A program made the position numbers and the translations under genes. A stretch of DNA of 64,000 nucleotides from Cordilura impudica (lineage: Eukaryota > Arthropoda > Insecta > Diptera > Scathophagidae): assembly GCA_963682025.1 (NCBI GenBank), contig OY821521.1:54024408-54088407 (forward strand), in the 5' to 3' direction. The notes under the pieces are model-generated. The model was not told where the DNA came from, did no database searches, and saw only the letters and a program-made list of their open reading frames with translations. The first letter of the stretch is position 1, and the number at the start of each line of letters is the position of its first letter. Positions 23,732-34,489 of the stretch are shown here, piece by piece.

Positions 23732-25033
23732 AAGGGTTTTTCAACGGGGACGCTACAAAATTAGAAAGACAACGCAGCAAACGACGCCATATTTCTTGCA
23801 ACTCTTTTGACATTTCTCTTCAGTAAGGTTTTCCATTTCATGATGGAAAGATATACGAGAAAACAACGAGTCGAAATTATTAAAATTTACTACCGAAATT
23901 CGGAGTCAGTGCCCTCAACGTTAAGAGCGCTACGTCCAATTTATGGTCGTCATAATCGTCCTAGCAGATCAACAATTGAGCGTCTAGTGGAAAAATTTGA
24001 ATCCACAGGCACAGTACAAAATGTTCCCGTGCCAGTGAGACAAAGAAGTGCCCGTAGTGGCGAGAATATTGCTGCCGCTGGGGCTTCAGTAGAAGAAAGC
24101 CCAAATGTGTTTCTCACACGTCGTTCTCAAGCGTTGGACATCTCTGTGACGTCGTTGTGGCGAATTTGGCAAAAAGATCTTGGCCTACATCCTTACAAGA
24201 TCAAACTGACGCAAGAACTGAAGCCGCTTGACCACCAGAAGCGTCGTATGTTCGTGAATTGGGCTGAGCAACAACTTGAAAATGATTCGGATTTTCATCG
24301 AAAAATCATCTTCAACGATGAGGCTCATTTCTGGCTGAATGGCTTCGTCAATAAACAAAATATGCGTTATTGGTCAGACAGCAATCCACACGTACTCCAT
24401 GAGTCATCATTGCATCCCGAAAAAATTACGGTTTGGTGCGGTTTATGGGCCGGCGGCGTCATTGGGCCGTACTTCTTCCGTGATGATCAAGACCGGCACG
24501 TTACTGTGAATGGGAATCGCTACCGTTCAATGATAACCGAATATTTTTGGCTCCAATTGGATGATATGGTCTTGGAGAACATGTGGTTCCAACAGGACGG
24601 CGCCAAAAGCCACACAGCGAATGTCACAATCAATTTATTGGAAACCAAGTTTGGAGAACGTGTTATCTCACGAAATGGTCCAGTCGATTGGCCGCCTCGG
24701 TCGTGCGATTTGACGCCGTTGGACTATTTCCTGTGGGGCTACGTCAAGTCTATGGTCTATGCCAACAAGCCAGCGACGATTGATGAACTTCGTACGAATA
24801 TCGAACGTGAAATTGCACTAGTATCGGCCGATTTATGCTTGAAAACCGTCGGAAATTGGGTTCAGCGTCTGGACTTCTGCAAGCGTGCCCGTGGTGGCCA
24901 TGCAAAAGAGATCGATTTCCATATATAATGGCATCGAACGTACTTTCACAGGAACAAAGAATTTCATTGATATCCAAAACCGTTTTTGTTTTATTTAAGA
25001 AAACTTTTGTAGCGCTCTTATTGAAAAACCCTT
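23732..25033 (+). mobile_element. rosa-type (DD41D) mariner, apparently complete
   Basis: 1302 bases with TIRs of about 30 bases: left AAGGGTTTTTCAACGGGGAC, right (reverse complement) AAGGGTTTTTCAATAAGAGC, then GCTACAAAA in both. TA lies on each side (23730-23731 and 25034-25035). It is inserted in the piggyBac transposase gene. It carries a single uninterrupted transposase ORF, so it is probably the youngest layer of this nest. Confidence 0.92.
23807..24928 (+). CDS. rosa/DD41D mariner transposase, intact ORF of 373 aa
   Basis: Cut-and-paste transposase acting on the flanking TIRs at TA sites. The translated start may be 23840 (MMERYTRKQRVEIIKIYY) or the upstream ATG at 23807. An N-terminal helix-turn-helix pair comes first: STIERLVEKFESTGTVQNV, then LDISVTSLWRIWQKDLGL. 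The DDE/D core follows: IIFNDEAHFWL (first Asp), WFQQDGAKSHTA (second Asp) and SCDLTPLDYFLWGY (third Asp). Counting from the second Asp to the Asp of TPLD leaves 41 residues between them. That matches the DD41D rosa clade first described from tephritid flies, not DD34D mariner. The length is normal for mariner (340-375 aa). The ORF has no stop and all three Asp residues, so activity is possible; expression cannot be judged. Confidence 0.92.
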   Translation: MTFLFSKVFHFMMERYTRKQRVEIIKIYYRNSESVPSTLRALRPIYGRHNRPSRSTIERLVEKFESTGTVQNVPVPVRQRSARSGENIAAAGASVEESPNVFLTRRSQALDISVTSLWRIWQKDLGLHPYKIKLTQELKPLDHQKRRMFVNWAEQQLENDSDFHRKIIFNDEAHFWLNGFVNKQNMRYWSDSNPHVLHESSLHPEKITVWCGLWAGGVIGPYFFRDDQDRHVTVNGNRYRSMITEYFWLQLDDMVLENMWFQQDGAKSHTANVTINLLETKFGERVISRNGPVDWPPRSCDLTPLDYFLWGYVKSMVYANKPATIDELRTNIEREIALVSADLCLKTVGNWVQRLDFCKRARGGHAKEIDFHI

Positions 25034-25899
25034 TACTTACAGAATTGGAAATTTTATGTAATCTATCTTCTGGATTTTATTATCAGTAACATACCAATTC
25101 TTTAAAATCAGACAAAAATGATTGTAGCTCATACCAATATTGGGAAACAACGGATGATAAAATAACGGTTCCATTCTCCAATATTAGGATGGTTGACAAT
25201 GCCATTGGTAATTATCAAACATATAAACTTTTTCATTTTGGTATGTGTGGTATTTGACCACCTTTTCATGCGAGAATTCCGACGAACCTGATGGGATTCT
25301 GCATATTTTTTTTTTGTTTCCAAAACCATTAGTTTCGCTGTAAAACAATTGTTCAAATATGTTGATTGGCAAAGGTACTCCATCCTCAATTACAATGCGA
25401 TTATTTAGACCATGTTTGCCAATAAAAGGAATCTTTTCTGCTTCTTCAGTCAAAGTCATTGCTCCACTCTTGCTGAACAGACGACCAAATGTAGTTGTCA
25501 TCACTACCTGAACAGAAGTTCCCTTCATCTGAACTGCCATCTTTAGTTTGTTTTCCGATCGAAAATTGATAATGGATCCATACTGCACTAATAAATTGAT
25601 ACAGACAGCTAAAAGCTTCTATGTTGTACAACAAACCAACGAAAATTACACACGTGTTTATTTCAGTGTTGCTAACACTGTACGGCAAAATTAATAAATA
25701 GTAGTAAAAAATAAAAATGACATGAATCATGTGTGATGCACAGAAGGTTTTAATAATAAATAGTTTAAATATTGCTCCGTGTATTACATGTGATGCATGT
25801 CATTTTTACCAAATTCTTACTGTGGACGTACGCTATAACAAAAATTTTTGTATGGGGACAGTCAAAGGGTTAAGAGTAAGATTTATCGGTTTGTATTAA

Positions 25900-26700
25900 T
25901 TTTATTGTACGCATTTTTAGCCTTTTAAAAATGTAAATAATTCTGGTCAAGCCATCAAAGTGCGGCATCTGGAGAGTGCAGTATTTTCCCATGTATTCTT
26001 GATTGCATGCCAAAGATCTCCCATATTTTTTGGGCCTTGCATCTCGTACACCTCAACCCATAACATCGATATTATAATCCAGAAACAACCGCTTCGCTTT
26101 CTTTGTGGAATGCCTTAGATCGTTGTCTTGTCTCTTCGACGTAAGTCAACGTTACGGCTTCCAAAAAATTGACATATTACGTGGCATTCATCTTCCCAAT
26201 GATTTGAGCTATCGATCCAACGCCTTCGCACCCAAAGCACTCCCAAAACATTAGCCTGACCCCGCCTTTCAATAATATGTTACGCCAAACAGTGTCAGGT
26301 TCATTGATAAACTTTCTGGCAAACTGAAGTCTCTTCTTATGATGCATTTTTTTTTCAACAGAGGTACTTTTCTTAGACTTCTTGTTGAAAGATTGCCTGC
26401 AGCCAATCGTTTCCTTATTGTCGATGTACCAACTAGTAGGTCTTAATATTTCTAATCTTTGTAGACGTTATAAAGCGGTGCTTTTTAACGATCCTTTTGT
26501 TGGTTTTCCTACGCCTACCCCGACTTTCGATCTTTGGTGACCAGTTCCGTGCATTTGTCATCATTCCGTTGAAAACGCCAAGAAGTCCCCTTATGAAAGC
26601 AAACGTGTTGGCTTCGCTGAGCAATTTTTTTTTTGTAACTTCCGTTGTTCGATAGAGCAATGCTTGCTTCTTCCCATTTTCGAAAAATTTGTACAAAATT
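25900..26700 (-). pseudogene. Tc1-like transposase of element A, decayed
   Basis: On the minus strand the frame 26696-26433 gives SEANTFAFIRGLLGVFNGM, then NARNWSPKIESRGRRRKTN, ending near HRFITSTKIRN. This is the Tc1 N-terminal paired-like domain and GRPR-type hook region. Fragments of the catalytic part follow in other frames down to about 25920. The same protein occurs in element B at 37679-38575. Multiple frameshifts make it non-functional. Confidence 0.75.
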
Positions 26701-27027
26701 TGCTAACTATTTTGCACAAAAAAAAAACGATTAACGGCAACTCAACAATAATATTTTCACTTAGACTTTGGAATTCTCACACGTGTGGGAAGTGCAAGTG
26801 CGGTCGAACAGTTGATTTTAAACTTAGTTCAGCATTATTGAAAGCAGATGAGTTTGACCAGAATTATTGGTTTTTTTAAAAAGAAAAAAATGTGTACAAT
26901 AAAATTAAAAGAAACCGGTATTTTTAAATCTTACTCTTAAAACTTGTTAGAAAGATCTCTATTTTCACTTCGCCTGTTCTTATTATTTCGAACACGTCTG
27001 TATGTATAAGTTTTTTTTCCTGTTTTT

Positions 27028-27796
27028 ATATCCTATACCACTTTGTTGTCAGCGTATAATGATCAAAACTATTTGACCTAGACTCATCTTTTATTATACC
27101 GATCGACTCGGAATCACTTTCTGAGCCGATTTAGCGATGTCCGTCCGTCCGTCCGTCCGTCTGTCTGTCTGTATGTCCATGTAAACCTTGTAATCAAATT
27201 ACAGGTAGCAAATATGAATGTATTTTGATGAAATTTAGTATATTAAAATTGGTGAAAATCGGTTCATGTTCAGACCTAGTCCCCATACAAATGACCCCTC
27301 TGAGATCGGATTAAATTGCCATAATATCCAAATTATCATATAGATCTCAGTGACAATGAGTTTTTGTATGTTTATTACTTCAGTTTATCTGTAGTCCAAA
27401 AATAAACCCTATAGGACAATTCTTAGACATAACCCCCATATGGAGCTGATTCCGGATCTTCACTTCATTCTATCAACAACCAAAAATATGTCACAGATTT
27501 TTCTCTAATTTGTTTTGTATATATTTTTGCAAAAAATAAGTGACCTTACCAAATATAGTCAGGATGGGTCCATTTTTTACCTAACTTCCATATAAATATA
27601 GCGGCCGATATGAACTTTTTCATATCCGAAAGCAAAAAAATTATTAAAATTCCACTCAAATTTGGTTTTTTCTTTATCTAGTTAGTTGGACCTAAGATAT
27701 AGGGTCTCCAAGCGCATGGTATAGGGTCTCTAAGCGCATGGTATAGGGTATTGTATAGTCCGTCCATACCGACTATAATTTTCTTACTTGTTTTTT
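27028..27796 (-). repeat. Long mini-me-like repeat, copy 3
   Basis: Nearly full length and inverted, with a pure GTCCGTCCGTCCGTCCGTCT tract at about 27140 followed by GTCTGTCTG. It ends near ATTTTCTTACTTGTTT. It forms an inverted pair with copy 2 around the Tc1-like element. A 24-base duplication (ATAGGGTCTCTAAGCGCATG and neighbours) lies near 27700-27745. Confidence 0.8.
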
Positions 27797-27799
27797 TTT

Positions 27800-28190
27800 T
27801 ATTTTCAAATCATGTGGGACCCAATTATCGAGTTGTGACACATGTAATGTTTCCGCTAATTGTCGTTAACTTTGAGTTTGGCCATCATCCAATAACTCTT
27901 GCAATTGCTCGTCTTTACATATTTGTGGTCTACCAGATCGCTCACTGTCTTTCATACTGAAATGACCACTTTTAAATTATCGAAACCATGTCTCACATGT
28001 TCTTATCGATGGAGCATTATGTTTTTACCAGTAAATGATGACTTTCAATATAATTTTTTTTTTATTAAATAAGAAAATCAATGCGTGGTATCGCAAATGG
28101 TGTTTTTCCGGCACAGAACTCCACATTATCACTGAAAGATAGAACAAAGACGCTGGTTTTTGGTGGGCTCAACTTATGTGCGTTTGTAGT
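27800..28190 (-). pseudogene. Mariner transposase N-terminal relic
   Basis: The minus-strand translation gives SMKDSERSGRPQICKDEQLQ, then ELLDDGQTQS, then RQLAETLHVSQ. This matches the mariner linker and second HTH (SGRPxxxxDExLxxLLxxxPxQxxxxLAxxLxVSQ). There is a stop within QS*RQ and no catalytic domain. A possible end lies near the adjoining mini-me-like copy. Confidence 0.65.
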
Positions 28191-28990
28191 TTAAGTGTTA
28201 GACGAAAAAATGGATGTATGTATCAAATTGTGTACTTTTCGCTGGCGCTATCTCTTGGTTAAACCGCTAAAATCTTATGCATACATCTGGTGTAGTGTAT
28301 ATTTCCTTCCATTTTGGACAATATTCTGCAATCTACTGGATATACTACTTAGTAGCGAGTTTTTGATATGTCTCCGGTGGAAGCTAATATCGGACATAAT
28401 TTTCTTTAACTTTTTCCACAAGTTATTCTTGTTCACAAACTTTTCATTTCGTCTAATTTTGGGTACTGACTAGACCAGATTGAAATCGAACATTATTCTC
28501 CACCAATCCCGATGATAGCTTTCGGTCGTTATCCTGATGAAAACTCCTCATTAACGGTATATTCTCTTTAACATAAGCATATCGAAGCATAACATTTTTG
28601 TAAGGATTGCCTTTTGTCCTCTGCATTCATAGTATTCTCGATAATCACTATGAGAGCACACACCATACCCAAAGCCATTAGCCTTCCACTATCATGTTTG
28701 AATGTTTGTTTTTGTAAATTTGACATGGAATTATATACTTTTTGGGACGTCGTCAATTTATTTGATAGTCATCTGCAAAGAGCATAACTTTTGCTTCGTC
28801 GCTCCTTCATATATTTCACAAAAGTATGTTAAATGTTTCTTGTTAAATTGTAACTTCATCTTCATATTATTGTCAATTCTCCATGTAACAATGGAAGGAC
28901 TAATAACAATAGAAATTTCCACGGAAACAGTCTGTAGATTTAAAAGGGGTTCTTTTTTTATATACGAACCCTAACCTCTATTAATTCGTG
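28190..28990 (-). pseudogene. Tc1-like transposase relic
   Basis: The minus-strand frame 28756-28568 gives LMALGMVCALIVIIENTMNA, equivalent to the Tc1 segment G-x-G-x-L-x-x-I-E-G-T-M-N. Continuing, other frames give ENIPLMRSFHQDNDRK, the second catalytic motif (QQDNDPKH). The first-Asp region would lie at 28760-28850. Stops and frameshifts are frequent. It differs from elements A and B. Confidence 0.55.
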
Positions 28991-29264
28991 CACAAAGCAT
29001 TTTCTTCAACAATACAACATTTTGCGAAATTATATCGACTACACCACAAACTCTGTACTTTTCTGAAAGGTTGTTTTATTAACTTTAAATTTATAAAAAT
29101 GTGTTCACATGTTATCACACAATGTTTTAAAAATTTTTAAAAATTCATGAAAATAATTTATGATAGCTTATAAAAAGTGAGGACGGGAAACCTCAACATC
29201 AAGGGTTTTTACTATTTTTTTTTTATTACTAAATTAAAATTATATTACAACTTACAAGAAAAAA

Positions 29265-29770
29265 GATAACTTTTGTAGTTTTAATTACTACTTGTGAACT
29301 TCTGGATCTTACCCGGGAACCCTTCCATTAGGTATTTTATAGTGGTTTCTGTCACTTTTTTGTAGCAAATAATCCATCTCCGTTTAAAATCTTCCATATT
29401 TTGTGCCACCTTTTTGTGAACTTCAACTCCCTTCTCACAAGAGCTCAATATCTCTCCACTGGTCTAAACTCCGGACAGGAACTTTTTTTTTGTCGAAATT
29501 TCACTGCTCTGTTTTTGACCTTTAAATATTCTGCAGCGTTCCTGTCTCGAACTTTTTGGACTTGGAATGTTTTCAAACCTGTATTGGCTTTATTTTTTCG
29601 CACCAAATAGTACGAGCACTAACATAACCAGGCTGCTTTTCTACCGAATGTGTTGGCAGCTCTTCTTTTAATATTACGCACAGACTTGGCGCGAAAAATG
29701 TATTTTTCTATGTCTTTTCCAATTTTAATTCGGATATCTTTAGGCGTAGTTCTTTCTCCTAATTGATATT
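29265..29770 (-). pseudogene. IS630/Tc1/mariner superfamily transposase relic with a C-terminal RPVERYWAL motif
   Basis: The minus-strand translation reads KDIRIKIGKDIEKYIFRAKS, then VRNIKRRAANTFG. In the same direction it continues to FQVQKVRDRNAAEYLKVKN, then SSCPEFRPVERYWALVRRE. P-x-x-R-P-I-E-x-x-W-A is the third catalytic motif of the DD37E/DD39D-type group rather than classic Tc1. A stop falls where Trp would be expected in R-Y-W. No TIR was recognised. Confidence 0.55.
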
Positions 29771-29789
29771 TGATATTTTTATTAAAAAT

Positions 29790-29920
29790 ACCAGAAAGTG
29801 ATTCTGAGTCGATCGGTATAATAAGAGATTGGTCTAGGTCAAATATTTTTAGTAGTTACAAACATCAGAACAAAGTCATTATACCATAACCACATAGTGG
29901 TATGGAGTACAATAAAAAAA
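29790..29920 (+). repeat. Long mini-me-like repeat, copy 4 (3' fragment)
   Basis: Begins inside the family at AGAAAGTGATTCTGAGTCGA and runs to the end hairpin ACCACATAGTGGTATGG. Confidence 0.7.
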
Positions 29921-29974
29921 AAATATTCCAAATACCTTAAAATAAATGATTAATTTTAAATTGTTTTGATGTTT

Positions 29975-31180
29975 TGTATTTACGAGGACGGTCCGAGAAT
30001 AACCTGACTTGACAAAAAAAAACACAACCAATTTAGGAAAATTTCTCTTTATATATCAACATAATCTCCTTTTAGCTCTATATACTTTTCCCCAGCGACA
30101 CTATAGGTTCGATACCCGGTTTAAAGTAAGAACTGTCTAGTTTCTTAAAGAGCCATTTTTTTTTTCAAGTTTGGAAGTAAAAAATAGTCCGAAAGAGCTA
30201 ACTCTGGCAAATAAGGTGCGTTATGAACTTAAGTTCATGTTTTTCACCATCGCAGAAGTGGATTTGTGAACTAGGGCCAAATCACCGCATTCGATATCGA
30301 GTAATATGAATCGAAACTCCATATTTTGGTTTATTATTTAGAGAAGACGGACAAACATCAGCCCTCGTTTCACTTTCACTCTTAACTAGGGGCTATAATT
30401 CGTTAACTGTTTCAGAGTAAAATAATTCTCAGTATTTTATTTTGAAAAATAAAAAATAATTTCGATCGAAAAATTTTGATTGCGATGGGGTGATTTGGTC
30501 CCTGGCTTCATTAATTTCCTAACTTAAACGCCGCAATAAGTTAACATAATACTCGCCGTTGATTGTTTTTCCTTTCTGAAGACAAGCAATAACAATTATC
30601 TCTTCCGTATCCCAATAAACACACGTCATAACCTTACCTGCAGATACGACTGTCTCCGCCTTCTTTCAACACGATTTTCCCATTTTAGTCAACTGTTGTG
30701 ATTGTTTCCTTATCTCAGATATGAAGTGGTGAACCCATGTCTCTATTGTTACGAATCGGCGCAAAACTTCACCTTAATTATGGTGAAACATCGCCAATCA
30801 CTCTATTGAAATACCTTCACGACGTTGTTTTTGTTATATTGTTGTTTTTGTTATTGTCAGCACTTTGTGAAATGCTCACGCACCTTCAACCGAAAATCAT
30901 CCAATACCATTTTGTGGATTTTCTTTGGCATTTCTGGCGTAGCCACCTCAATTAGTCGATCACTAAGGTGTTCCTCTTCGCAGCTCGTACGGCCTAGTTT
31001 AAACTCTGCCAACCAATATTTTATAGCCAATATTTTATAAACGAAAGACCAGACTCCCCCAGAGTATAATCTAGCTCGGCTTCAATATTGCTTGGACTAG
31101 AACCTTCCAAATAAAAGTATCGCATTAAAATGTTTTCCATGTTAAGAAATTCACAGAGATCATTTACTTTTAATGGCTCA
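29975..31180 (-). pseudogene. Mariner element relic, interrupted by a MITE
   Basis: Minus strand, N to C. TPEMPKKIHKMVLDDFRLKV and REHFTKC match the mariner second HTH region. A catalytic segment follows, FVTIETWVHHF, with the Asp lost. Then come VVSAGKVMTCVYWDTEE and KGKTINGEYYVNLLRRL. After the MITE, a C-terminal stretch corresponds to LFPNLKKWL. This is the DD34D, SETMAR-like mariner pattern. Several stops. The second catalytic Asp region is lost around the MITE insertion. Confidence 0.75.
30274..30501 (+). mobile_element. MITE, third copy of the GGGCCAAAT family
   Basis: 228 bases, left GGGCCAAATCACCGCATTCG, right GGGGTGATTTGGTCC, flanked by CTA (30271-30273) and CTG (30502-30504), probably a decayed 3-base duplication. 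It is inserted in the mariner relic. It aligns end to end with 21597-21826. Confidence 0.75.
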
Positions 31181-31199
31181 AAAAAAAAAAAAGAAAAGT

Positions 31200-31420
31200 A
31201 ATAAACAACGTGGCTCCTTGAAACTAAACATATGTTTTATAAGGTTGCCACTTTTCACCAAAGAACAACTACGTCAGGTCGGGTTGTCCTGGGACCGGTC
31301 TTTCAGTCAATAAGATGAAAATTTGCTTCATCGCTTAGAATGATTTTGTTCGAAAAATCAGCATTCATGTTTGAAATATTGTTTAACAAATAAAACGCGT
31401 TGTTTTATCGTGTAATGCTT
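31200..31420 (-). pseudogene. Possible further mariner fragment
   Basis: The minus strand near 31280-31380 reads as NADFSNKIILSDEANFHLI with minor frame adjustment. It resembles the first-Asp motif of mariner (DFxxKIIFxDEAxFxL). It is short and degraded and could be a separate insertion from the relic at 29975-31180. Confidence 0.4.
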
Positions 31421-31724
31421 TGGTTGCCAACACTTGACTGCATAGATAGCGGTAAAATCAAATGTTGCATGAATTTTGGAATACCTATTAATTGGAACCA
31501 GTGTCAATATATTTTTCTGGCAGTGTCGATTTCGAAAATAACTTTGTTTTTTTATTTATTATTGACGAGTGCATCTAATTTCTCGATAACTACATATAGA
31601 TAATTATATTTTAAAGTTTTCCATAATAACGCTGAACTCTCTGGTTACTTTTGACCAGAGTTCAGAACAAAACACAAACTGAATAAAAAGCTCGCACATA
31701 TAATATATGTAAACAAACATAGCT

Positions 31725-32415
31725 AAGACCAACAAACACATATTTTTATTTTGATATCAATTATGTGTGTTTCTAAATTTTGTACGGTGCTGAACACAAT
31801 CATGACTGTGTTTCGTTTTAATATTTTGTTATGTACACGAACATGTTTCTATCATGTATTTTTTGTTTCGAACACACATAAACCACACAGATTCGAGTGT
31901 AGCGTTGTTTTAAGTTCGTGTTCTTGCACGTGTACTGCTATAAAAGAACATGTTCTTGAACGCTTACATCTAAAAATTAAAACATTATCCACTCGTGATC
32001 GGAAAAATCTGATACACTCCTATAAAAACGACAACAATTGTTTCAACCAAATTTTTTAAAAAATCTAAAATAATTCATTAGCAGTTATAAAAAAATAAAA
32101 AAAATAATAATAAAGATAATAATAAAAAAAAAAAAAAATATAAAAATTAAAAAAATAATAAAAAACGAAATTAATTCATAAACAACAAATAAAATTTATC
32201 TGTTTTCTATTTTATTACTATCTTTTTATTTATTTATTTTTATTATTGTTTTTATTTTTATTTTTTTATAACTGCTAATGAATTATTTAAATTTTTTTAA
32301 TAAATTTGGTTGAAACAATTGTTGTCGTTATTATAGAGGTGTATCAGGTTTTTCCGATCGCGAGTGGACAATCCTTTAAAATTAAGATGTACGCGTTCAA
32401 GAACATGTTCTGTGC
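31725..32415. mobile_element. Foldback-like element with arms of about 200 bases
   Basis: The left arm (about 31946-32165) and right arm (about 32215-32410) are inverted copies. GAACATGTTCTTGAACGC and GATCGGAAAAATCTGATACA on the left are mirrored on the right. The short centre is AT-rich (TTTTTATTA-like). Preceding sequence 31745-31945 is shared with 1960-2180. No transposase is present. A copy with only one arm lies at 1930-2585. Confidence 0.65.
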
Positions 32416-32444
32416 AAGAACACAAACACAATAAGAATTTTTTT

Positions 32445-33215
32445 ATACCATATACCAACATGTGGTTTGGGTATAATGACTTTGTGCTTTGTAACTACCA
32501 TAAATACTTGACCTAGCCCCATCTTTTATTATACCGATCGACTCAGAATCACTTTCTGAATTGATTTAACGTTGTCTGTTCGCGTGTGTCCATGTAAACC
32601 TTGTAATCAAACTACAGGTCGCAAATATGAATATATTTTGATGAATTTTGGTATATAAGCTTCTACCGGCCATAGGATGAACGCTATTGAAATTGGTGAA
32701 ATTCGGTTCATGTTCAGACCTAGTCCCCATACAAATGACCCCTATTAAATCGACATAAATTGCCATAAAATCCAAATTATCATATAGATCTCAGTCAAAT
32801 TGGTTTTATTATATCCATTAATCAGTAGTCCGAAAATAATCTCTATAGGACAATTCATAGCCATAGGCCCCATATAGAACTGCATCCCGATCTTCACTAA
32901 AATCTATCACAAAACAAAAATATTGCACAGATTTTTCTCAAATTTGATTTGTATATATTTTTTCAAAATACAAGAGACTTTACCAAACATAGTCAGGATC
33001 GGTCCATTTTTGGGCCTAGTCCTCATATAGATATAGCATCCGATATGAACTTTTTCATATCTGCAGCCAAAAAAATTAATTAAAATCCCACTCAAATTTG
33101 GTTTATGCTTATTTTCTATGTCCAGTTAGTTGGGTCTATGAGATAGGGTCTCTAAACGCATGGTATAGGGTATCATGTAGTCGGTCTAGACCGACTATGA
33201 TTTTCTTGTTTTTTT
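32445..33215 (-). repeat. Long mini-me-like repeat, copy 5
   Basis: Inverted, nearly full length, with the ATACCAACATGTGGTTTGGG hairpin at the left and GTCGGTCTAGACCGACTA at the right. The (GTCY)n tract has shrunk to a few units. Confidence 0.8.
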
Positions 33216-33796
33216 TTTGCAATTTTGTCAACTTTTTTGTTTTTAAATATTTTCATTACACCTCCCCTCATAAATGCGGTATAATATTGGGATCCAGGAA
33301 TTTGCTTAAAATTGTTCAGAATTGTCTTCAATAGTTTTCTGGATCATTCTTTTTTTTGCCCTCATGTCAACTTCATCACCTCTGTTTGACACTTTTTTTA
33401 CTTTATATGATTTATGTTGATATTTTTTGTTAACTTTTTGAACATAAATATGAGAGACACTTTGAATTTCACTAAATCTTGAACTGATTTGTTTGGTTTA
33501 GACACCAATGCTTTCCTCACTTTTAACGTCAATTTTTAATTAACAAATCTTGGAATTCGCCATGATCCACCTTATATTGGGTCTCCCTAAACCGATTTAT
33601 GTCGTTCCTGGCAATGCTCGCGGTGCATCTGTTGGCCTCACTATAGCTGCAAAGGAGGCATAAGGGTTAAACAAAAAAAATGTCCACAATTTTTTTTCTC
33701 TGTTTTTCTAATCTTGATGTTGACGCTATAATTTATTTAGTTATTTACTTAAAACTGAAAACAAATCACAGAATTTAAAAATTAACGGCACTTTTT
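33216..33796. other. Unassigned DNA between repeats
   Basis: Contains poly-T runs and no supported feature. Confidence 0.3.
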
Positions 33797-34362
33797 ATAC
33801 CCTATACCACTAAGTCGTGAGGGTATAATGACTTTGTGCTGATGTTTGTAACTACCAAAAATATTTGACCTATACATTTTTTTATTATTATGAGATTGAC
33901 CTAAATTGCCATAATATCCAAATTATGACATAGATCTCAGTCAAATTGGGGTTGTGTATGGTTATTACATCTATTTATTAGTAGTCCAAAAATAAACCCT
34001 ATAGGACAAGTCTTAGACATAACCCCCATATGAAGCTGATTGCCGATCTTCACTTCAATCTATCAAAAACAAAAAAATTGCACAAATTCGGTTTGTATAT
34101 GTTTTTTTTTTGGAAAAAAAAAAACAAGTTACCTTACCAAATATAGTCAATATGGGTAGATTTTTCGACTCAGCCTCCTTATAAATATAACATCCGATAT
34201 GAACTTTTTCATATCCGAATGCAAAAAAATTAATAACAATGTCACTCAAATATGTTTGCTTATTTTCTATATCCAATTAGTTGGACCTAAGAGATAGGGT
34301 CTCAAAACGCATGGTATAGGGTATCGTATAATCGGTTTAGACCGACTCAAATTTTCTTAATT
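33797..34362 (-). repeat. Long mini-me-like repeat, copy 6 (internal deletion)
   Basis: Starts TATACCCTATACCACTAAGT and ends TCGGTTTAGACCGACT. About 200 bases, including the (GTCY)n core, are missing from the left half. Confidence 0.75.
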
Positions 34363-34489
34363 GTTTTGTTTGTTTTCACTGCAATATTCGCATTTGAATT
34401 TGTAAACAAAATTTCGTTTACATGCGGATCAATAAATCCGTCACTCTTTATATTTCAGTTTTTTTTTTAAATTCAGTGTTGATTTTTAA

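Larger units (their letters stand above)
23140..25588 (-). pseudogene. piggyBac-like transposase, broken by frameshift, stops and the mariner insertion
   Basis: Minus strand, before the mariner: a frame at 25588-25184 reaches VPLPINIFEQLFYSETNGFG. It then shifts frame to KKKYAESHQVRRNSRMKRW and TKMKKFICLIITNGIVNHP. This matches the start of the piggyBac DDE domain (ETNxYAxQ, W, then a conserved MGIxxLP-like segment). After the mariner, the frame resumes as LYTPGEDISLDDFAQWKAF. There the catalytic motif (P-G-x-x-I-S-x-D-E) has become SLDDF. More stops follow, for example in VI*SRKKPQIW. The gene is dead and lacks much of its C-terminal half. Confidence 0.8.
22739..25869 (-). mobile_element. 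piggyBac-like element with TTAA target duplication, containing a rosa mariner
   Basis: The 14-base perfect TIR CCCTTTGACTGTCC (22739-22752) has its inverse at 25856-25869, with TTAA on both sides (22735-22738 and 25870-25873). Subterminal CATATGATG/CATGTGATG motifs recur near both ends. Without the mariner (23732-25033) it is about 1.83 kb, shorter than a standard 2.4-kb piggyBac, so it has lost sequence. It encodes a broken transposase on the minus strand. Confidence 0.88.
22676..27000 (-). mobile_element. Tc1-like element A, split by a piggyBac insertion
   Basis: The outer ends read CAGACGTGTTCGAAATATAA (left) and, reverse complemented, CAGACGTGTTCGAAATAATA (right), each flanked by TA. The matching end sequence continues for about 60 bases, to AACTTGTT. 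The same ends occur in element B (36842-38996). A piggyBac-like element sits at 22739-25869, inside the left terminal repeat. Without it the element would be about 1.2 kb. The transposase runs on the minus strand. Confidence 0.82.
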
